From: a bacterium
Lineage (GTDB): Bacteria > JAUVQV01 > DATDCY01
Assembly: GCA_036524115.1 (NCBI GenBank)
Contig: DATDCY010000069.1
Coordinates: forward strand, 1 to 20,181
Direction: 5' to 3'
Length of the DNA stretch: 20,181 bases
Shown: piece after piece, positions 13,025-19,686 of the stretch
Layout of the letters: each line of letters starts with the position of its first letter
Numbering within the stretch: the stretch's first letter is position 1
Made by a program: the position numbers and the translations under genes
The notes under the pieces: model-generated
Told to the model about the DNA's origin: nothing
The model's database searches: none
What the model saw: the letters and a program-made list of their open reading frames with translations, nothing else

Positions 13025-14367
13025 GGCGACGGCGTCTGGCTCGCGGGGCGCAGGCCGAACAGGTCGCGCGCCGCGAGCAGCACGCCGGCGAGGAAACAGA
13101 GGCCGGCGGCGCCGACCACGCCGAGCCAGAGGCGCATGTACCCCTGCGCCGTCATGAAGCCGAGGCCGAGCACCCGCTCGATGTAGCTCTGCAGCACCCC
13201 CGCCACCCCGAACCCCAGGCCCATGACCAGCATGGAGATGCACATCGTCCAGAAGGCGACCCGGCCGCGGCGCTCGTCGAGGCGCTCGATGCCCCGCAGC
13301 CGCGCCAGCGCGAAGTAGAACATGGTGAGGTTGAGCAGGGCGTAGGCGCCGAAGAAGGCGAGGTGGCCGTGGGACGCGGTGACCTGCGAGCCGTGGGTGT
13401 AGCGGTTGATCTGCGGCAGCGTGTGCAGGAAGCCGAAGACGCCGGCGCCGACGAAGTGGAAGACCGCGCACCCGACCGCGTAGGTCCACAGCAGCGGCTC
13501 GCCCGTTTCCCGCCGCCGCTCCCGGGCCGCGCGCAGCGCGTCGACCACCATCAGCAGGATCGGCGCCGGCTCGAGCGCCGAGAAGATGCCTCCCCACCAG
13601 AGCCAGTAGCGCGGGGCGCCGATCCAGTAGTAGTGATGGCCGGTGCCGACGATCCCCGTGAAGAGGACGAGCCCGATCTCGATGTACAGCCACTTCTCGA
13701 TGCGGGCGCGCTCCACGCCGCTGAGCCGCAGCAGGACGAAGGCCATGAGCGCGCCGGCGACGAGCTCCCACGCCCCCTCGACCCAGAGGTGGATCACCCA
13801 CCACCAGTAGTACCAGTCCACGATCTCGTTGCGGAAGACCGGCAGGGCGAAGAGGTAGAGCAGCGCGAGGAACACGAGCCCCGCGAGCAGCGTCCCCTGG
13901 ATCGCCGTCCAGCGGCGGGCCCGGATCATCGTCAGCGCCACGTTCGCGAGGAACAGCAGCGCCGCCACGACCACCACCGCGCTCAACGGGCGTGGCATCT
14001 CCAGCAGAGGGCGCCCCTTCGTCCAGCCGAAGAGAAAGCCGGCGATCGCCGCGACGCCCGCGCCCAGCAGCAGCACCAGCTGCACGAGCGCCACCCGCTC
14101 GGAGAAGATCTCGGAACGCGTCTCCTCCGGGACCACGAAGTACGTCCCGCCCATGAAGCCGAGGAGCATCCAGAGAACCAGGAGGTTCGTGTGGATCTCC
14201 CGCGCCGTGGCGAACGGGAAGACGTCCACCAGCCCCTGGGGCAGGGAAACGACGTAGTTGGAGACGAGCCACAGGCCGACGACGACCTGGAGCACGAACA
14301 GCGGCAGCGCGGCACGCACGTACCAGCCGGCGATCCGCTGCGACCGGAACTCAAGGGTGGCGGCCAT
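13021..14367 (-). CDS. norB: NorB, catalytic subunit of cytochrome c-type nitric oxide reductase
   Basis: NorB reduces two NO to N2O at a heme b3/non-heme iron centre in the inner membrane. The 448-residue, twelve-helix protein has all key residues by comparison with the Pseudomonas enzyme. Low-spin heme b ligands are His59 and His335, heme b3 has His333, and FeB is held by His193, His244, His245 and Glu197 (HLWVEG, GTGHHYYW). Glu201 and Glu266 (ALEPAP) match the conserved acidic residues. There is no N-terminal quinol-oxidase-like extension, so this is the cNOR form needing NorC, not qNOR. Its ATG overlaps the norC stop as TGATG, implying translational coupling. No norQ or norD, usually needed for activation, follows; the next gene is the convergent protease. 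Confidence 0.95.
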   Translation of the reverse strand: MAATLEFRSQRIAGWYVRAALPLFVLQVVVGLWLVSNYVVSLPQGLVDVFPFATAREIHTNLLVLWMLLGFMGGTYFVVPEETRSEIFSERVALVQLVLLLGAGVAAIAGFLFGWTKGRPLLEMPRPLSAVVVVAALLFLANVALTMIRARRWTAIQGTLLAGLVFLALLYLFALPVFRNEIVDWYYWWWVIHLWVEGAWELVAGALMAFVLLRLSGVERARIEKWLYIEIGLVLFTGIVGTGHHYYWIGAPRYWLWWGGIFSALEPAPILLMVVDALRAARERRRETGEPLLWTYAVGCAVFHFVGAGVFGFLHTLPQINRYTHGSQVTASHGHLAFFGAYALLNLTMFYFALARLRGIERLDERRGRVAFWTMCISMLVMGLGFGVAGVLQSYIERVLGLGFMTAQGYMRLWLGVVGAAGLCFLAGVLLAARDLFGLRPASQTPSP

Positions 14368-15062
14368 CACTTCAGGCCCGCGAGGAAGGCCGCGATCCGC
14401 TCCAGGTCGGCGTCCGCAACGGCCGCCGCGCTCTGCGCCGGCATCATGGCCTGTGGGTTCACGGCCTTCGGGTTGCGCACGTAGTGCTCGATCTGCTCGA
14501 CGGTCAGCATGCGGCCGATCATGTCGAACGGTGGGCCGAACGTGCCGCCGCGGCCGTGCAGCGAGTGGCACCCCAGGCAGGGCTGGCCGCGCAGGACGTC
14601 TTCGCCCGCCGGCGCCGCCACCGGCCCGGTCGCGGAAACCTTGCGGGCGACGCTGTCCTGCGGCGGCCAGTCATTGTTCTCCACACCTCCGACCCAGTCC
14701 AGGAACGCGACGATCTCGTCGATCTCGGAATCGGCCAGCCGCTGGCGCGGCATCTTGCGCCAGGAGGCGGCCAGCGCGACGCCGGGGTCTTTGAGGCGGT
14801 AGCGAATGCCGTCGGCGCCGACCCGGCGCACGGCGCGCGTGAGGTCCGGCGCGTAGTAGCCGCCGAAGCCGAGGATCGTGTGGCAGTCGTTGCAGTTGCG
14901 CCGCTCGAACACGCGCTTCCCGGCGACGGCCCGCCCGTCGAGCCGGTCCGCGTGCGTCAGCGCGCCGACGTGCCGGTGGAAATCCGCGGTGAGCGCGAGG
15001 AAGACGACCGCCGACGCGACCGTGCCGAGGATGCATGCCCAGAACGCTCCGCGCGTCCCCAT
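14367..15062 (-). CDS. norC: NorC-like cytochrome c subunit with an additional C-terminal heme-c domain
   Basis: NorC is the membrane-anchored cytochrome that feeds electrons to NorB. Residues 7-26 form the N-terminal anchor. The classic NorC heme site is CNDCH at 57-61 followed by TILGFGGYYAPDLT (62-75), with Met104 (RKMPRQ) as likely axial ligand. A normal NorC ends near 150 residues. This one is 231 long and adds a second class-I-like domain from about 150, with CLGCH at 162-166 and Met206/207 (AMMPAQ). The fusion would make a diheme electron wire. The ATG has GGAGG five bases upstream. doxX ends 18 bases before it and norB overlaps its stop, so the three genes are one transcription unit. 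An assembly artefact is unlikely because the reading frame is continuous. Confidence 0.9.
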   Translation of the reverse strand: MGTRGAFWACILGTVASAVVFLALTADFHRHVGALTHADRLDGRAVAGKRVFERRNCNDCHTILGFGGYYAPDLTRAVRRVGADGIRYRLKDPGVALAASWRKMPRQRLADSEIDEIVAFLDWVGGVENNDWPPQDSVARKVSATGPVAAPAGEDVLRGQPCLGCHSLHGRGGTFGPPFDMIGRMLTVEQIEHYVRNPKAVNPQAMMPAQSAAAVADADLERIAAFLAGLK

Positions 15063-15080
15063 CGTTCCTCCGTTTCGGCG

Positions 15081-15494
15081 CTAGCGTTCCTTCGTGACGC
15101 TCAGCGGCCCGGAGCCCGCGGCCATGATCGTCGCCATCCCGCCCATGATGGCGAGGTTCTTCATGAAGTTGATGTACTGCCCCTGGACCTGCGCCGGGTC
15201 GATGCCCCAGAAGCGGTGGAAGACGAGGGTCACCGGGATCAGCCAGACGAAGTAGACGAGCGCGGTCAGGCGCGCGTAGATGCCGAGCAGCAGCATCAGG
15301 CCGCCGGCGGCCTCGATGAGGATCGTCAGCGCGAGGAGGACCTCGGGCGCCGGCAGGCCCTTGCCGCCCATCATCTGCGCCGTCCCCGCGAAACTGCCCA
15401 TCTTGCTGATGCCCGAGAGGATGAAGATCGCGCTGATGAGGATCCGCCCGAGCAGGAACAGGTACGGCTGCGCCTTGTCGAAGAGCCGGTTCAT
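15081..15494 (-). CDS. DoxX-family four-helix membrane protein
   Basis: This 137-residue protein has four hydrophobic segments (about 11-28, 51-71, 74-93, 109-127) and DoxX signatures: a G-R-x-L-I-S-A-I-F-I-x-S-G start, EAAGGLMLLLG (61-71), FHRFW (92-96) and FMKNLAIMGG (110-119). DoxX was first described as a thiosulfate:quinone oxidoreductase subunit in archaea; most bacterial members have uncertain roles, some linked to oxidative stress. A strong GGAGGTGTAGGAA precedes the ATG. As the first gene of the doxX-norC-norB unit it may help quinone or redox balance near the NO reductase (inference). No Cys residues are present, so a thiol redox role is unlikely. Confidence 0.85.
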   Translation of the reverse strand: MNRLFDKAQPYLFLLGRILISAIFILSGISKMGSFAGTAQMMGGKGLPAPEVLLALTILIEAAGGLMLLLGIYARLTALVYFVWLIPVTLVFHRFWGIDPAQVQGQYINFMKNLAIMGGMATIMAAGSGPLSVTKER

Positions 15495-15525
15495 TTCCTA
15501 CACCTCCGCGAAGACCCCGTGCGAG

Positions 15526-15540
15526 GCGCCGTCACGGCGC
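15526..15540 (-). promoter_or_regulatory. Possible operator palindrome at the doxX-norCB start site
   Basis: GCGCCGT-C-ACGGCGC is a palindrome with two perfect 7-base arms about one central base. It lies just downstream of the predicted -10, spanning roughly +2 to +16 of the transcript, a place where a bound repressor would block initiation. It does not match FNR/Dnr (TTGAT-N4-ATCAA) sites. As RNA it could also form a short hairpin. Confidence 0.4.
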
Positions 15541-15548
15541 TGCTCTGA

Positions 15549-15576
15549 AAGTTATCCCGGAAACCGGTCCTGTCAA
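15549..15576 (-). promoter_or_regulatory. Predicted internal promoter for doxX-norC-norB
   Basis: On the minus strand a perfect TTGACA (15576-15571) contains the stop codon of the upstream b5/DUF2231 gene. It is followed after 16 bases by TAACTT (15554-15549), a weak -10 (3 of 6). This is the largest gap in an otherwise tightly packed minus-strand cluster, which supports a separate start for the NO reductase genes. Confidence 0.45.
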
Positions 15577-16328
15577 CTGCGGCCGCGGCGCACCGTGACC
15601 TCGAGCGGGAAGACCAGCGACGCGCCGAACCAGCCGATGGTGCCGACCAGGGGCATCAGCGCCAGCAGTCCCGCGAGGTAGAGGATGCCGGCGCCCCCCC
15701 CCGAGCGCAGCAGCGCCGGGTTCGACCAGCGCCACGCGAAGAGCGCGCCGGCGAGGACGAGCGCCGTGTACGAGAGAGCGATCTTGATGCGGACGGCGCG
15801 CAGCGGCCGTGCGCCGTAGTTCAGCCACCACGTGAGGTGGCCGAAGAGGACCGCGACCGGCGTGAAGAGCAGGCCGCCCGCGAGGCAGGAGAACCCCGTC
15901 TGCTCGAAGGCCGCGTCGCCCGTGAGCAGCGAGAGGACGCTGAACGCCCCGGCCGAGAGCAGGAAGACGATCGGGAAGTGCACGGTCATCGGGTGGGGGT
16001 GGCGCCGGAGGAACGGGACCCGCTCCAGCAGCCGCGCCAGGGGCCGCGGCACGCGCGGGCCGACCGGCTCCGCCGCCGCGAACGTGCCGACCCGCGGCAC
16101 GCGCTCCAGCATTTCCAGCCCGTGCGGCGCGGCGGCGATCTCCGCCGTCAGGTCGGCGCCGGCGCGGTGCCTCCCCATGTGCATTCCGCCGCGCCAGCGC
16201 GCGCTGGCGCTCACGTCGTAGACGCTGCCGCCGTGCGCGACCCACGCCGGCCGGCCCTCCCGTCCGTCGTTCGCGGCAAGCTCTCCGGCACCGACCTCCC
16301 GCGCGGGCTCCTGCGGGGCGCCGCTCAC
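15573..16328 (-). CDS. Cytochrome b5-like heme-binding domain fused to a DUF2231 membrane domain
   Basis: The first part (about 15-82) reads as a small bacterial cytochrome b5-type domain: GRPAWVAHGGSVYDVSASA (25-43), then HMGRH (50-54) and APHG (67-70) supply the likely heme-iron histidines (His50 or 54, and His69). The second part (108-251) has four hydrophobic helices starting HPHPMTVHFPIVF (110-122), the DUF2231 signature, with His117 and His164 (FGHLTWW) inside or next to helices and able to bind a second heme (inference). The 251-residue protein starts at GTG 16328, overlapping the UbiA-family stop as GTGA, so the two are translationally coupled. It probably moves electrons at the membrane between quinol and a soluble partner, but no reaction is established. 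Longer open frames upstream are shadows of the UbiA gene. Confidence 0.82.
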   Translation of the reverse strand: MSGAPQEPAREVGAGELAANDGREGRPAWVAHGGSVYDVSASARWRGGMHMGRHRAGADLTAEIAAAPHGLEMLERVPRVGTFAAAEPVGPRVPRPLARLLERVPFLRRHPHPMTVHFPIVFLLSAGAFSVLSLLTGDAAFEQTGFSCLAGGLLFTPVAVLFGHLTWWLNYGARPLRAVRIKIALSYTALVLAGALFAWRWSNPALLRSGGGAGILYLAGLLALMPLVGTIGWFGASLVFPLEVTVRRGRS

Positions 16329-17293
16329 AGAAGCCGGCCCAGCAGGACGAGGGCAAGCATCGCCAGCGGGTAGGAGCTCGCGCGGTTGAAGAGCGCCGCC
16401 GCCTGCGCGGGCGAGCGCTGCCGCAGAAGCCGCGCGCCCGGGAGCAGCAGGAACCAGAGGCCCGCCGCCGCGCCCGCCGCCGTCCACACGACCGGGGCGG
16501 AGGACGTCCCCGCGGTCCCGCCCAGCAAGAGCGCGCCCCCGGCGGTCGCGAGAGCCAGCGCCGTCAGCGCGAGCCAGGCCGCGCCGGCCGCGCCGAACCG
16601 GACGGGTATCGTCCGCGCGCCGAAGGCCGCGTCGCCGTCCAGGTCCACCCAGTCCGCGGGGACGTTCTGCCCGCCGATCTCCCAGCAGAACACCCAGAGG
16701 AAGAAGAGGGCCAGGAAGCCGGGAGGCGGCTGAGGGTCCACGGCGAACGCCGCGGCGACCCCGCCGAGGGTCTTCACCACGCCGCTGACGAGCACCCGCA
16801 GCCAGCTCACCGTGAGCAGCCGGCAGTAGAGCGCCTCCAGCGCGCAGCCGATGAGGAAGATCCCGGCGCACACCGGGTTGAGCCGCCACGCCCCGACGAT
16901 GGCCACGAGACCCCAGCCGCCCGCCCAGAGCGCGGCGGCGCGCACGCTCAGCAACCCCTGGGCGAGCGGGTGGCGCACGCCGACGGCGTCGAGATAATCG
17001 CCCTCGACCCCGCCGCCCGCCCAGCGCATCTTCTCGCGGTCCGCGGCGCAGTCCACCAGGTCGTTGAGGGCGTAGACGCTGAGGTACGCCGCCCCCGCCG
17101 TCAGCAGGCCGAGCAGCGAGACCGACAGCGGCGGCAGGGCGCCCCCGAGACAGAGGATGGCGCCGAGGGCGGGCGTGGCCACGTCGAGGAGGGCGTGCGC
17201 GGCGCGCGAGAGCGCCAGCAGCAACCTGACGCGCGCGCCGGCGGAGACCGCGGGGGCGACGGCGTACCCGGATGACGCCGTGCTAGGAGCCAT
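16325..17293 (-). CDS. UbiA-family membrane prenyltransferase
   Basis: The 322-residue, multi-helix protein carries the two Mg-diphosphate motifs of the family: NDLVDCAAD (77-85, NDxxDxxxD) and DWVDLDGD (214-221), followed by ARTIPVRFG (226-234), very typical of UbiA/MenA/chlorophyll-synthase relatives. These enzymes join a polyprenyl chain to an aromatic or heme acceptor. The R-P-L-x-x-G motif usual after the first Asp motif appears as HPLAQG (108-113) after a longer insertion (88-107). The acceptor cannot be named; quinone or heme modification would suit a respiratory cluster. ATG 17293 overlaps the cydB stop by 11 bases. A GGGGGAGG stretch sits almost against the start, so the spacing is unusually short. 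The stop overlaps the start of the b5/DUF2231 gene. Confidence 0.85.
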   Translation of the reverse strand: MAPSTASSGYAVAPAVSAGARVRLLLALSRAAHALLDVATPALGAILCLGGALPPLSVSLLGLLTAGAAYLSVYALNDLVDCAADREKMRWAGGGVEGDYLDAVGVRHPLAQGLLSVRAAALWAGGWGLVAIVGAWRLNPVCAGIFLIGCALEALYCRLLTVSWLRVLVSGVVKTLGGVAAAFAVDPQPPPGFLALFFLWVFCWEIGGQNVPADWVDLDGDAAFGARTIPVRFGAAGAAWLALTALALATAGGALLLGGTAGTSSAPVVWTAAGAAAGLWFLLLPGARLLRQRSPAQAAALFNRASSYPLAMLALVLLGRLL

Positions 17294-18290
17294 AGCCTCC
17301 CCCCGAAGCGCCGACCTTCCCGCGGAACACCTGCACCTGGTAGAGATTGTACGCGAGCATCACCGGCAACAGCAGCACGGTCGCCACCAGCATGAAGCGC
17401 AGCGTCTTGGGCGAGGCCGCGGCCATGTCCACGGTGTCGAACGGCGGGATCATGTAGGGGTAGAGGGCGGCGGAGCCCCCCGCGAAAACGGCGAGCACCA
17501 GCACCGCGCCCGCCGCAAAGGGCGCCACCTCGCTGCGGCGCTCGCGCAGGGTCCACTGGAGCGCGGCGAACGCGACGAGCGCCAGCAGCGGAAAGACCGC
17601 GACGCCCGCGAGCTGCGGCCCCCAGCTCCATTTCCCCGCCACGTGCGGGTAGCGCGCGGCGAGCAACGCGTTCACGGCCGCGGCCGCGGCGAGCACCAGC
17701 CACGAGGCGATGCGCGCCTGCCGGTACGCGCGCTCCTGCACGTCGCCGGCGGTCTTGTAGACGAGGAAGGCCGCGCCGAGCAGCACGTAGCCGCAGCCGA
17801 CGCCGACGGCGACCAGCAGCGCCAGCGGCGAGAACCAGTCCCACGCCCCGCCAACGAAGCGCCCGCCCTGCACCGGCAGACCGCCGAGCAGGCCGCCGAG
17901 CGCGAGGCCCTCGCCCGCGGCTGCCGCGGTGCTCGCCGCCGCGAACACGCGCCCCCACGGCGCCTTCTCGGCCGCCTGCGCGCGGAACTCGAAGGCCACG
18001 GCGCGGGCGATGAGCCCGAAGAGCATGAGCAGGAGCGGGAGGTACAGCGCGGTGAGGACCACGCCGTAGAAGCGGGGAAAGGCGCCGAAGAGCATGCCGC
18101 CGAGCACGACCAGCCAGGTCTGGTTGGGCACCCAGACGTGTTCGAGACTGTCCATCATGAGCGCGCGCCGGCGCGGCCCCGCGGCGAGGGCCAGCAGGCC
18201 CACGCCGAGGCCGAAGCCGTCGAGGACGACCGCGAGCACGAGCAGGAACGCGATGATCAGCAGCCAGAGGTCGGCGAGCGGGATTCCCAC
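17283..18290 (-). CDS. cydB: Cytochrome bd quinol oxidase subunit II
   Basis: CydB stabilises CydA and the heme centre of the bd oxidase, which reduces oxygen to water with electrons from quinol. The 335-residue protein opens with PLADLWLLIIAFLLVLAVVL (4-23) and DGFGLGVG (24-31), the CydB signature, then NQTWLVVLGGMLFGAFP (56-72), and has about nine membrane helices. The start is GTG 18290 with GGAGG seven bases upstream in the 8-base gap after cydA. The longer open frame to 18497 is antisense-free but runs inside cydA and is rejected. It ends in GGGYGS, overlapping the start of the UbiA-family gene. Confidence 0.94.
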   Translation of the reverse strand: MGIPLADLWLLIIAFLLVLAVVLDGFGLGVGLLALAAGPRRRALMMDSLEHVWVPNQTWLVVLGGMLFGAFPRFYGVVLTALYLPLLLMLFGLIARAVAFEFRAQAAEKAPWGRVFAAASTAAAAGEGLALGGLLGGLPVQGGRFVGGAWDWFSPLALLVAVGVGCGYVLLGAAFLVYKTAGDVQERAYRQARIASWLVLAAAAAVNALLAARYPHVAGKWSWGPQLAGVAVFPLLALVAFAALQWTLRERRSEVAPFAAGAVLVLAVFAGGSAALYPYMIPPFDTVDMAAASPKTLRFMLVATVLLLPVMLAYNLYQVQVFRGKVGASGGGYGS

Positions 18291-18298
18291 GACGCCTC

Positions 18299-19672
18299 CT
18301 ACTCCCGGCCCCGCGCCCGCGGCGCCGGCGGCTCCTCGAAGCGCGGCCCGGCGGCGACCATCCGCCGCGCGAAGAAGACGAAGGCCGCGAGCAGCGCCGC
18401 GTAGGCGGCCGCGAAGCCGAGAATCGACGCCCCCACCGCGCCCGCCGCGACGGGCGAGGCCGCATCCGTCGTGCGCAGCAGCCCGTAGATCACCCACGGC
18501 TGCCGCCCGATCTCACGGGTCATCCAGCCGGTCTCCACCGCCACGTAGCCCAGCGGCCCCGCCGCCATCCAGCCGCGCAGGAGCCAGGGGTGGGCGCCGA
18601 CGCGGTCCGGCCGCAGCCCGCCGCGGTGCCACGCCCACGCCGTCCAGAGAGCGAGCGCCGCGAAGGCGAAGCCGATGCCCGTCATGACGCGGAAGCAGTA
18701 GTACGGGACGACGATCGGCGGCCGGTCCGCCGCGGGGATGTCCCGCAGCCCCTGCACGCGGCCCGTCGCGCTGTGCGTCAGCAGCAGGCTCAGTCCCGAG
18801 GGGATCTCCAGCGCCCAGGCGTTGCGCTCCCGCTGCGGGTCCGGCCAGGCGACGAGGGACCACGGCGCGCCGGTGCCGGGCGCATTCGTGACCCAGTGCG
18901 CCTCGATGCCCGCGAGCTTCGCGGGCTGGTGCTCGAACACCGTGCGGCCGGAGCCGTCGCCGAGAAGCACCTGCAGCGGCGCGATCACGAGGGCCGCCGC
19001 GAATGCCAGCTTGAGCGAGCGCAGGAAGAACTCCGGGTGACGTCCCCGGCGCAGGTACCAGGCGCTGAGTCCGCCGACCACGAAGGCCGTCGTCTCGAGG
19101 CTGGCGACCCACATGTGCGCGACGCCCCAGTGCATGTCCGGGTTGAAGATGGCGTCCACGTGGCTCGTGAGGACGAAACGGCCGTCCTCGAAGTGGCCGC
19201 CGGTGGGCGTGTGCATCCAGGAGTTCGCCACGAGGATCCAGAACGCCGAGAGCGAGGCGCCGAGAGCGACCATCGCCGTGGCCAGCAGGTGGCCCGCGCG
19301 CGAGACGCGATCCCAGCCGAAGGCCATGATGCCGATGAACGCTGCCTCGAGCATGAAGGCCATTGCCGCCTCGAAGCCCAGCATGTGGCCGAAGAAGTCG
19401 CCGCCGGCGACGGAGAACGGGCCCCAGTTCGTGCCGAACTGGAACTCCAGGGGGATGCCGGTGGCCACGCCGACGGCGACGTTCAGGAGAAAGAGCCGCC
19501 CCCAGAAGCGGGCGTGGTGGTAGTAGGCCTTGTCGCCGGTCCTGAGCCAGAGCGCCTCGAGCACCAGCAGGAAGATGCTCAGGCCCACGGTGAGCGTCGG
19601 CCAGAGGATGTGGAACATCGCCGTCAGCGAGAACTGCAGGCGCGAGAGGGTGACGGCGTCGACGCCCGTCAT
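18299..19672 (-). CDS. cydA: Cytochrome bd quinol oxidase subunit I, short Q-loop type
   Basis: CydA holds the three hemes and the quinol site. By comparison with E. coli, His21 (MFHILW) is a heme b595/d-region ligand and His186 (VAHMWVA) and Met330 (CFRVMTG) bind heme b558. Glu101 and Glu109 match the proton-path glutamates, and QPAKLAGIEA (249-258) has the quinol-site Lys252 and Glu257. GRQPW (389-393) is the invariant signature. At 457 residues it lacks the Q-loop extension of the 522-residue E. coli form and so belongs to the short-loop group that includes cyanide-insensitive CioA. It confers high-affinity oxygen use and usually tolerance of NO. ATG 19672 has AGGAAGG upstream; cytochrome c1 ends 14 bases before it. 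Confidence 0.96.
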   Translation of the reverse strand: MTGVDAVTLSRLQFSLTAMFHILWPTLTVGLSIFLLVLEALWLRTGDKAYYHHARFWGRLFLLNVAVGVATGIPLEFQFGTNWGPFSVAGGDFFGHMLGFEAAMAFMLEAAFIGIMAFGWDRVSRAGHLLATAMVALGASLSAFWILVANSWMHTPTGGHFEDGRFVLTSHVDAIFNPDMHWGVAHMWVASLETTAFVVGGLSAWYLRRGRHPEFFLRSLKLAFAAALVIAPLQVLLGDGSGRTVFEHQPAKLAGIEAHWVTNAPGTGAPWSLVAWPDPQRERNAWALEIPSGLSLLLTHSATGRVQGLRDIPAADRPPIVVPYYCFRVMTGIGFAFAALALWTAWAWHRGGLRPDRVGAHPWLLRGWMAAGPLGYVAVETGWMTREIGRQPWVIYGLLRTTDAASPVAAGAVGASILGFAAAYAALLAAFVFFARRMVAAGPRFEEPPAPRARGRE

Positions 19673-19686
19673 GATCGCCCGCCTTC

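Noticed and set aside
10538-14272. A continuous 1244-codon minus-strand frame across the SYLF gene, the protease gene and norB
   Set aside because: Only its last 232 codons (from GTG 11236) encode a recognisable protein. The rest is antisense to the protease and out of frame with norB; it is open because high-GC codon bias suppresses stops.
16329-16889. Extension of the b5/DUF2231 protein to 438 residues
   Set aside because: The upstream part runs out of frame through the UbiA-family gene. GTG 16328 overlapping the UbiA stop is the natural start.
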